DNA of 64,000 bases from Lutraria lutraria. Lineage: Eukaryota > Mollusca > Bivalvia > Venerida > Mactridae. The DNA is taken from the NCBI GenBank assembly GCA_964023205.1, contig OZ026844.1:6818840-6882839 (forward strand). Reading direction: 5' to 3'. A program made the translations under genes and the position numbers. Shown here piece by piece: positions 58,946 to 64,000 of this stretch. Under the pieces are notes generated by a model. That model was not told where the DNA came from. It saw only the letters and a program-made list of their open reading frames with translations, and did not search any database. The number at the start of each line of letters is the position of its first letter. The stretch's first letter is position 1.

Positions 58946-60110
58946 TAGACCCTAATTATTGACCTTATATGATGTGCATTAACTCTTAATTTCAAATAAT
59001 TATGACATGACCTAATTAATGAGTTTATTCAATGTGCATCAATTGTATATATACTTTGTTTAGAATTATTTCCGGTATATTTGTTTTCAAAATTTACAGC
59101 ATATTGTTCTGTTGGAAAAAACACAGTATTATGAATAAATCAGAATGAAATGACTAATATACAAGCTGCAAATCCCATTTGATTTGTAAATATACAGTAT
59201 TTGATTAATTACCCCAATTATTAAGGTCAAAATATCCTGAATTTAGTATTGTGGTATTTATAATCATTTTTCATTGAGGAATCTTGATTAAATGACCTAA
59301 TTAATGATTTCATTCAACGGCATACATACTTTGCATTGAATTATTGATGGAATGTTTGTTTACAAGGTTTACAGAATATAGTTTTGTTAAAAAAACACAT
59401 TATTGAGGTATCTTGATTAGATGACCTGATTAATGATTTCATGCAATGTGCATGAACTGTAAAAATTCTTTAAATGGGTTTGTTTCTGCAATATTCATTT
59501 ACATATTTCACAGTCATATTTTGATTATAGACCCTAATTATTGACCTTATATGATGTGCATTAACTCTTAATTTCAAATAATTATGACATGACCTAATTA
59601 ATGAGTTTATTCAATGTGCATCAATTGTATATATACTTTGTAATGAATAATGTCTGGTATATTTGTTTTCAAAATTTACAGCATATTGTTTTGTTGGAAA
59701 AAACACAGTATTATGAATATATCAGAATGAAATGACTAATATACAAGGTGCAAATCCCATTTGATTTGTAAATATACAGTATTTGATTAATTACCCCAAT
59801 TATTTAGGACAAAATATCCTGAATTTAGTCTTGTGGTATTTATAATCATTTTTCATTGAGGAATATTGATTAAATTTCCTAATTAATGATTTCATGCAAT
59901 GTGCATATATACTTTGCATTGAATTATTGATGGGATGTTTGTTTACAAGGTTTACAGCATATAGTTTTGTTCAAAAAACACATTATTGAAGAATCTTGAT
60001 TAGATGACCTAATTAATGATTTCATGCAATGTGCATGAACTGTAAAAATTCTTTAAATGGGTTTGTTTCTGCAATATTCATTTACATATTTCACAGTCAT
60101 ATTTTGATTA

Positions 60111-60692
60111 TAGACCCTAATTATTGACCTTATATGATGTGCATTAACTCTTAATTTCAAATAATTATGACATGACCTAATTAATGAGTTTATTCAATGT
60201 GCATCAATTGTATATATACTTTGTATTGAATTATTTCCGGTATATTTGTTTTCAAAATTTACAGCATATTGTTTTGTTGGAAAATCACAGTATTATGAAT
60301 ATATCAGAATGAAATGATTATTATACATGCTGCCAATCCCATTTGATATGTAAATATACAGTATTTGATTAATTACCCCAATTATTTAGGACAAAATATC
60401 CTGAATTTAGTCTTGTGGTATTTATAATCATTTTTCATTGAGGAATATTGATTAAATTTCCTAATTAATGATTTCATGCAATGTGCATATATACTTTGCA
60501 TTGAATTATTGATTGGATGTTTGTTTACAAGGTTTACAGCATATAGTTTTGTTAAAAAACCACATTATTGAGGTATATTGATTAGATGACCTAATTAATG
60601 ATTTCATGCAATGTGCATGAACTGTAAAAATTCTTTAAATGGGTTTGTTTCTGCAATATTCATTTACATATTCCACAGTCATATTTTGATTA
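60111..60692 (+). repeat. Three-parent mosaic satellite monomer
   Basis: The first half is type 3/4-like (GGAAAATCACAG, CATTTGATATG). The middle is type 1-like (AGGACAAAATATCC, GAATATTGATTAAATTTCC, TGTGCATATATAC). The end is the 57784-type monomer 5 (GATTGGATG, AAAAAACCACATT, GAGGTATATTG). It is the last complete monomer before the insert. Confidence 0.82.
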
Positions 60693-60797
60693 TAGACCCT
60701 AATTATTGACCTTATATGATGTGCATTAACTCTTAATTTCAAATAATTATGACATGACCTAATTAATGAGTTTATTCAATGTGCATCAATTGTATAT
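60693..60797 (+). repeat. Left part of the satellite monomer split by the insert
   Basis: First 105 bases of a monomer starting TAGACCC, ending at ...CAATTGTATAT. The uninterrupted sequence elsewhere is CAATTGTATATATACTTTG, and the remainder resumes at 63898. The last four bases, ATAT, are also present on the right of the insert. Confidence 0.95.
60794..60797. other. Target-site duplication, left copy (ATAT)
   Basis: ATAT precedes the insert and is repeated at 63894-63897; removing one copy plus 60798-63893 restores the normal monomer sequence. Because the site is palindromic, the element could equally be read as starting one base earlier (TCGTC) with a TA duplication. The sequence alone cannot separate a 4-bp from a 2-bp duplication. 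Confidence 0.8.
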
Positions 60798-60829
60798 CGT
60801 CACATAAGAACCATAAGGGCTCATCTGCA
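60798..60829 (+). repeat. Left terminal inverted repeat (32 bp)
   Basis: Starts CGTCACATAAGAACC and ends GGGCTCATCTGCA. It pairs with 63862-63893 at 31 of 32 positions; the one difference is A60802 against G in the inward-read right end. Similarity stops after this stretch, so the 32-bp length is clear. Confidence 0.93.
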
Positions 60830-61022
60830 AAAATCAAATAGTGGAGAAAAAGCCGTTTAAAGGTTTGAAGGTATACCAAAAATCAAATATTCAAGACATA
60901 ATTCTGGAATTTTGTACATTTAATAAGATGGTAAAGAACTTTTAAAATACAGTTTGTTTGAATTAAACAATTGATGTACAAGCCATATACGGTCATATTT
61001 GCAGATGAGCCCTTATGGTTCT
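60807..61022. repeat. 22-bp perfect inverted repeat inside the left end
   Basis: 60807-60828 (AGAACCATAAGG...CATCTGC) is the perfect reverse complement of 61001-61022 (GCAGATGAGCCC...GGTTCT). The left 225 bp thus resembles a small element with its own inverted ends, or a foldback end. The 172 bases between the arms are A+T-rich, contain the direct repeat AAAAATCAAATA (60829 and 60878), and show no gene. Confidence 0.85.
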
Positions 61023-61048
61023 GTCAATTGTTTCATTTTTTTTACAAA

Positions 61049-61065
61049 CATAAGGACTCATCTGT
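61049..61065 (-). repeat. Degenerate subterminal motif copy, left side
   Basis: CATAAGGACTCATCTGT matches the left-end core CATAAGGGCTCATCTGC at 15 of 17 positions, in the same orientation as the left end. Probably an older copy of the element's terminal motif. Confidence 0.7.
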
Positions 61066-61163
61066 AAAAAAGAACTCTAATTATAGGGAAACACTGGTTC
61101 AAATTTACATCAAAGTGTTACTTTTTGCAACAAATATCAAATATGTGTTCCATAGATACAGTT
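61066..61163. other. Untranslated stretch 3' of the transposon gene
   Basis: A+T-rich, between the subterminal motifs and the stop codon of the minus-strand gene. I see no clear AATAAA polyadenylation signal in the minus-strand sense, and no other feature. Confidence 0.5.
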
Positions 61164-61715
61164 TTATCCGATAATCTCATATCTAATCACTGTCAGCGTC
61201 ATCATCATGACTGTCCGGTATAGTAACTGTTCTTTTACAGATTTATTCGTCTTTAGAGCAGCATAGAACTCATGGTAACTTGATGGAATTATTAGTGAGT
61301 CGCACAGTGACAGTAAATCTTTCTTTTTTGGTTCAGTATTTCTGCGCGGACAACTATGTACTGATCGACACAGTTTTATGACTCGAACTTCCTGTTGATC
61401 AAAGTTTTCCTTCACAAAAATCATGTCTGGCTGATGGTTGCACATCCTTACTATTTTTAACAAGTTAACTATTCCCGTTTTGTCAGTCTTTAGTGTTTGA
61501 GATATTTCCCTTGTGTACTTCTTAATATTAAAAGAATTGTTGAAATGCATGGATAAAACAGTGTATGGATTACTTCTGCAAGCAAAATGAATAACCATAT
61601 CCCAGTGATCTGGGATGAAAATTGAAGTTCCCTTTTTGGCTGTATCTATAGCAGAATGCATGGAATCACATTCCATTTGTGTATGTCCTGACTCCAAAAA
61701 CATTGTTCTATTAGT
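61164..61715 (-). pseudogene. C-terminal fragment, 179 codons from its first ATG
   Basis: The longest intact frame of the element. The first ATG is at 61701-61703, but the frame is open to 61715 and that Met is probably internal: the preceding family-like residues (HPTVELIEQ) lie in another frame immediately upstream. Visible motifs, numbered from that Met: FLESGHTQMECDSMH (2-16), then Lys-Lys and IFIPDHW (28-34), a Cys-Pro-Arg-Arg near the middle of the second half, and KKKDLL followed by IIP..YH..Y near the end. No signal peptide or membrane segment is seen. The C-terminus ends at TAA 61164-61166. What else: a domesticated cellular gene is unlikely given the broken upstream part. Function as a transposase part is inferred from family resemblance and position between inverted ends. 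Confidence 0.72.
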
Positions 61716-61747
61716 TCAACTGTTGGGTGACTAGTAACTAAATATAA
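61703..61747 (-). pseudogene. Frame-shifted piece just upstream of the C-terminal fragment
   Basis: This frame reads LVTSHPTVELIEQ and runs, at 61703, into the frame that continues FLESGHTQMEC. Together they look like one continuous protein broken by a one-base frameshift near 61700-61705. The piece is closed upstream by TGA at 61748-61750. Confidence 0.6.
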
Positions 61748-61939
61748 TCAGTTTCGACCTGAGCAACAGTCTGAATACAGTATTTATTTGGTGTCTTCAC
61801 CTGAGGTATACTATTACTAGTTTTGTCTAAATTATTCAGTTTATTGTCATCCACGAACACCTTTAGTGCATGCATCATAATGTTCATAGCCTGGAACTGC
61901 TAAATATGCTAAACAAAAAGCCTCTGCACTTGTTGTCAT
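61738..61939 (-). pseudogene. Two overlapping short frames, uncertain coding remnants
   Basis: One frame (61847-61939) gives a 30-residue peptide starting MTTSAEAFCLAYLAVPGYEH. The other (61738-61899) gives 53 residues including KVFVDDNKLNN and QTVAQVETDYI. Each ends in a stop, and neither carries a motif I can name. By position they would be the middle of the transposon protein, but the expected catalytic block is not seen here. They may be chance frames. Confidence 0.35.
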
Positions 61940-61985
61940 AAAGATCTGGCTCAATTTGAATTAAAGGGCAGTTCAGTCTACTTGA

Positions 61986-62267
61986 CTATATCAGTATTCT
62001 TCTCTGCAAGAGATTAGCTGTTGCAAGTGGGATCAAGTCACTTAGCGACACATTCCATATTCCATCATGCTTGAGTTCATCAACATTTTCATCAAACATC
62101 TGTGATGATTCTTCTTTTGACTTATTAAACTTATCCAAGAAGCCAATATAGTGATTCTTTTGTTTCTTTAAATGATCACACGCTGACTAACTTAGAGAAG
62201 AAACATCACTGTCACTAGTGTTGAATTGACATTGCATTGAAAAAAAACAATTGCCACCACCTGCTAT
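61986..62267 (-). pseudogene. Middle fragment with one in-frame stop
   Basis: Open from after TAA 62268-62270 to TAG 61986-61988, broken once by TAG at 62187-62189. The upper part contains MQCQFNTSDSDVSSLS, a Ser/Asp-rich stretch. The lower 66 residues contain CDHLKKQKNHYIGFLDKFNK, a Glu/Ser-rich stretch, and DLIPLATANLLQRR. The composition is protein-like and continuous across the stop, so a nonsense mutation in a former gene is more likely than chance. No named domain is recognised. Confidence 0.6.
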
Positions 62268-62409
62268 TTAGGTTCTTTCCAAGTTAGTACTTATTAGCGT
62301 ATTGTTAAGTCTGATTTCATGATGTTTCTTGGCTAGCCATAATTGCATGTTCAGTGCTTGTTGTTTCTGTGTTCTGTTGGTCTGTAGTTGGTTGCCTTCC
62401 TTGGTTTAT

Positions 62410-62664
62410 CTATTCTGTTTTAGACAGTTTAGCTATTTTCGCAATGTGCCTTTGCATAGGTCTGGTTCTTTTTCTCCACCATTTCTGATGTATGTTAGTA
62501 ATATGTATTACAGGAATATTTATATCCTCATTGATACTTGTATCACTATCAGACCCTTGTAGAAGAGTGTATGTTTTATCATTATCTCTGTCATCATTTT
62601 CGGATAACGTAAAAAGTATTTTACGCTTCCAAGTTGCCTGTTTGGTTGTTTTCTTGTACAGTTT
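62410..62664 (-). pseudogene. Acidic-to-basic fragment, 84 codons
   Basis: Open between TGA 62665-62667 and TAG 62410-62412. It runs from KQATWKRKILF through LSENDDRDNDK and GSDSDTSINED to KWWRKRTRPMQR and KIAKL. An acidic Ser/Asp region followed by a basic Arg/Lys region is common in the N-terminal part of eukaryotic transposon proteins, where the basic part may serve DNA binding or nuclear import (inference). A plus-strand frame at 62329-62562 partly overlaps it and looks like an antisense shadow. Confidence 0.6.
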
Positions 62665-62692
62665 TCAATAGAATGATCTACTTTCATTATTT

Positions 62693-62884
62693 TCAGTTCT
62701 GTCTGAATTTGACACAATGGAACATCTGAAGATCTTTGCTATTCATTATCTGTTTTATTTTTAAGGCTAGACAGTATGCTTGATAGTGGTATGTCTTCAT
62801 CAGAAGTGGACTTGGTCCTTTTTTCATCTCAATTTCATTTACGTCCTCCCTTTTATCTAATGATTTAATTTCATTCAGAGTCAA
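62693..62884 (-). pseudogene. Lysine/glutamate-rich N-terminal fragment
   Basis: A 63-codon frame starting MTLNEIKSLDKREDVNEIEM. The front part is charged and protein-like. The overlapping frame 62739-62828 (SDEDIPLSSILSSLKNKTDN) continues the acidic character better than the rest of this frame, so a frameshift in the A run near 62817-62822 is likely. Confidence 0.5.
62739..62828 (-). pseudogene. Acidic fragment in the overlapping frame
   Basis: 29 codons between a TGA just upstream and TAG 62739-62741. It contains RTKSTSDEDIPLSSILSSLK, acidic and serine-rich, matching the style of the neighbouring fragments. Read as the continuation of the fragment above it after a frameshift. Confidence 0.45.
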
Positions 62885-62945
62885 GTCTTTTTTTTTGTTG
62901 GTCGAAAGAGTTCAATTAACATCACAGTGATAAAACCTGCTTGGT

Positions 62946-63050
62946 TCAGTCTTTCGTTTTCGATGTATCATCGAGATATCTGTCAGATATTTCATTTATT
63001 ATATCAAGAAAGTCTTCTTCGTCTGACCCGTCTTTTCCATGGTCACTTGT
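62946..63050 (-). pseudogene. Probable N-terminal acidic fragment
   Basis: Reads KDGSDEEDFLDIINEISDRY followed by LDDTSKTKD and TGA 62946-62948. Strongly acidic. An ATG at 63038-63040 lies in a different frame and gives only 13 codons, so the true start is either lost or upstream across an intron or frameshift. The frame is open for some distance upstream without Met. Confidence 0.5.
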
Positions 63051-63660
63051 AATTTTAATTATAATGTATATAAATTTTGTAGTTTTAGAATATAACAGTT
63101 AATTTGTACGATAAGTCACAAGACGAGTTGTTGGATTTACACTTTACTTAAATAAAGAAGTATGTTCTGCTCATGAAACTTGGTGATTTTAAAGAATCAA
63201 CTACTGTTAGAATTTACATAATTATAGCATAATTTCAGTAGAAAGGGAAAAAACAAATTTAATTGTGTAAGTATTGAACCATGTAAGCTTTACTGTTTTT
63301 AAGTCCTGACCATTCAATAATTTGTATTTTAAAATCTTAATCATAAATAAGTTTATCTTACCTGTATTAATATCCAACTAATAGAACACCTTGTTTAAAT
63401 AAGAACACAACCCTTTTTATTTTATTGAACTTACTTCCATTTACTCTCAAATGAAATGAGAACAATTTCTCAGTGTCCTCTGGACAATGTATACATGTGG
63501 TACATCTTAGATTTCTTATCATTAATAACTCTTTACAAGTCAATAATAACTGTAAACATATATCACTTGTTTATGATAAAGACTGATACTAAAGAGACTA
63601 ATCTTAAGCTCCTAACTATGAATTAATTGGTATATGTTAGTGTATAAATCTTTCCCAAAA
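63051..63660. other. Non-coding 5' region of the transposon gene
   Basis: About 600 bases of A+T-rich sequence between the gene remnants and the right subterminal repeats. By position it would contain the promoter and leader of the minus-strand gene. I see no convincing TATA box choice, no further gene, and no satellite sequence. Confidence 0.5.
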
Positions 63661-63662
63661 TT

Positions 63663-63748
63663 GCAGATGAGCCCTTATGTTTCTTAAGGATGAGTAGATG
63701 AGCCCATATGTTTCCAAGTAATTCATAAAAATGCAGATGAGCCCTTTT
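63663..63748 (+). repeat. Three direct subterminal motif copies at the right end
   Basis: GCAGATGAGCCCTTATG at 63663-63679, GTAGATGAGCCCATATG at 63694-63710, and GCAGATGAGCCCTTTT at 63733-63748. All have the orientation of the right terminal repeat, and the first is also preceded by CCCAAAAT as the terminal copy is by CCCAAAAG. Clusters of end motifs inside transposons often serve as transposase binding sites (general knowledge); here that role is inferred. Confidence 0.82.
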
Positions 63749-63861
63749 CATTAACCTGATTTTTCACTTTATCTTTTAGAAATTAAGTGGGAAATTTTTT
63801 TAACAGAAAGATAACAATAAAACATTATTATTTTTCACAAAAAGTCATTTTCGCCCAAAAG

Positions 63862-63893
63862 TGCAGATGAGCCCTTATGGTTCTTATGCGACG
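63862..63893 (-). repeat. Right terminal inverted repeat (32 bp)
   Basis: TGCAGATGAGCCC... to ...CTTATGCGACG, pairing with 60798-60829 with one mismatch. Directly followed by ATAT and the resumed satellite. Confidence 0.93.
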
Positions 63894-63897
63894 ATAT
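63894..63897. other. Target-site duplication, right copy (ATAT)
   Basis: Matches 60794-60797. The following ATACTTTGTTTAG continues the interrupted monomer. Confidence 0.8.
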
Positions 63898-64000
63898 ATA
63901 CTTTGTTTAGAATTATTTCCGGTATATTTGTTTTCAAAATTTACAGCATATTGTTCTGTTGGAAAAACACAGTATTATGAATAAATCAGAATGAAATGAC
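63898..64000 (+). repeat. Right part of the split satellite monomer
   Basis: Resumes with ATACTTTGTTTAGAATT, TTGTTCTGTTGG and GAATAAATCAG, identifying a type 2 monomer. It has a five-A GGAAAAACACAG with TTACAGCATATTG, a combination between ordinary type 2 (six A) and the closing hybrids (TTACAATATATTG). The array therefore continues beyond the window. Confidence 0.95.

Larger units (their letters stand above)
49502..60692 (+). repeat. Mosaic stretch of hybrid satellite monomers
   Basis: Nineteen monomers without a long period: 49502 (6a), 50084 (2 head, +49), 50716 (1 head, 2 and 3 tail, +49), 51345 and 51926 (4 head, 2 tail), 52507 (6b), 53089 (2), 53669 (4 head, 2 and 6b tail), 54250 (2), 54832 (4 head, 2 tail), 55413 (6b), 55995 (2), 56577 (3+49), 57204 (1 head, 4 tail), 57784 (5), 58365 (5), 58946 (2), 59528 (6 head, 1 tail), 60111 (4 head, 1 middle, 5 tail). 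Junctions fall inside long identical stretches, as expected from unequal exchange or gene conversion. Confidence 0.88.
1..60797 (+). repeat. Satellite DNA array, ~582-bp monomer, head to tail
   Basis: Tandem array of a 581-582 bp A+T-rich monomer, followed by the boundary sequence TAG(A/G)(C)CCTAATTATTGAC or its variants TAGACACTAATT and TAGACATAATT. I counted 103 complete monomers from 1 to 60692 and one interrupted monomer starting at 60693. All copies point the same way; I saw no inversion and, before 60798, no foreign sequence. No open reading frame of 60 codons or more was seen in any frame over 60.8 kb. Monomers fall into six main types that recur in fixed orders, so this is a higher-order-repeat satellite. 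Function is inferred only: structural heterochromatin, possibly centromeric or pericentromeric. Confidence 0.98.
61164..63050 (-). pseudogene. Broken transposon gene, GHTQMECDSMH-type protein
   Basis: Coding remnants on the minus strand occupy most of the element but sit in different frames with several stops. In order from the N-terminus: an acidic piece (62946-63050), a mixed acidic and lysine-rich part (62739-62884), a stretch running from Ser/Asp-rich to Arg/Lys-rich (62410-62664), a 93-residue piece with one internal stop (61986-62267), short doubtful pieces (61738-61939), a short piece ending HPTVELIEQ (61703-61747), and the C-terminal piece (61164-61715). From memory, unverified, GHTQ(M/N)E.DSMH followed by P..W is typical of the C-terminal half of invertebrate proteins catalogued as DUF7869, which look like RNase H-fold transposase relatives. 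The central Asp/Cys-Gly-Gly-Gln-Asn block I expect upstream is not visible, suggesting an internal deletion. Confidence 0.7.
60798..63893. mobile_element. DNA transposon with 32-bp inverted ends, 3,096 bp, decayed
   Basis: The only non-satellite sequence in the window. The ends are inverted repeats of 32 bp with one mismatch (CGTCACATAAG on the left, CGTCGCATAAG read inward from the right). An apparent ATAT, or TA, duplication flanks it within a TATATATA tract. Further copies of the motif GCAGATGAGCCCTTATG lie near both ends. The minus strand carries a broken protein gene (61164-63050). No match to ends I know: it is not piggyBac (TTAA), hAT (8-bp duplication) or CACTA. The TA reading would be compatible with Tc1/mariner-like targeting, but the protein remnant does not look like one. 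Superfamily not assigned. Confidence 0.9.

Noticed and set aside
1..60797. CRISPR-like array, because of regular repeats
   Set aside because: The units are 580 bp, adjacent, with no unique spacers, in eukaryotic-type satellite DNA.
1..60797. CENP-B box or other known centromere protein site
   Set aside because: The only CG-containing spots (TTTCCGGTATA, CAACGGCAT, ATTCGATTT) do not fit the CENP-B box pattern, so centromere identity cannot be claimed.
60971..61174. 67-codon plus-strand open frame near the left end of the insert
   Set aside because: It overlaps the subterminal motifs and the 3' end of the minus-strand gene, has no recognisable domain, and its composition looks like translated A+T-rich DNA.
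61738..61939. Central catalytic block of the transposon protein
   Set aside because: I looked for an Asp followed by Cys-Gly-Gly-Gln-Asn in all minus-strand frames here and did not see it; the region probably flanks an internal deletion.
62329..62562. 77-codon plus-strand frame with a hydrophobic, cysteine-rich start that resembles a membrane segment
   Set aside because: It partly overlaps, antisense, the acidic/basic coding fragment on the minus strand; the hydrophobic look follows from reading those codons backwards.
62520..62717. 65-codon minus-strand frame
   Set aside because: Its front part may be coding, but its second half overlaps a better protein-like frame (62410-62664); treated as a frameshift shadow and not a separate gene.
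60798..63893. Retroelement or viral insertion
   Set aside because: No reverse transcriptase or integrase motifs, no long terminal repeats and no poly-A tail; the inverted ends and short target duplication fit a DNA transposon.

Overview
The window is almost entirely one tandem satellite array from a eukaryote. It is strongly A+T-rich, with no gene, tRNA, rRNA or bacterial-type feature in the first 60.8 kb. The transposon-like insert near the end encodes a decayed protein of a kind I associate with invertebrate animal genomes, so an animal, probably an invertebrate, is the best guess. The species cannot be read from the sequence.

Layout. 1-60797 is a head-to-tail array, all on one strand, of a monomer of 581-582 bp. 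I count 103 complete monomers plus one that is interrupted. They fall into six main types, set by linked variants, and are organised at several levels. (a) A 12,307-bp 21-monomer unit occurs at 1-12307 and again, nearly identical, at 17052-29358. (b) Between them lies a 4,744-bp 8-monomer version (12308-17051), exactly what one unequal exchange inside the large unit would leave. (c) Inside each large unit, a 2,909-bp five-monomer block is repeated three times. (d) After an irregular stretch (29359-35892) comes a different 8-monomer unit of 4,745 bp, in two full copies and one copy of seven monomers (35893-49501). (e) 49502-60692 is a mosaic of hybrid monomers with no long period. Seventeen 49-bp end-duplications mark particular monomer boundaries, and the monomer after each one always begins TAGGCCC instead of TAGACCC or TAGACAC.

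60798-63893 is a 3,096-bp DNA element inserted into a TATATATA stretch of a satellite monomer. It has 32-bp terminal inverted repeats (31 of 32 match) and an apparent ATAT target duplication (or TA, depending on where the ends are set). Extra copies of the core of its ends lie just inside both ends. Its minus strand carries a broken gene: an acidic N-terminal part, a basic stretch, and a C-terminal part with a GHTQMECDSMH motif. The pieces lie in different frames, separated by stops, and the expected central part seems to be missing. 63898-64000 resumes the interrupted satellite monomer.

Nothing here works as a pathway. The array is probably structural heterochromatin (centromeric, pericentromeric or subtelomeric; the sequence does not say which). 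The insert is a non-functional or non-autonomous passenger, but its combination of end structure and protein is the least familiar thing in the window.
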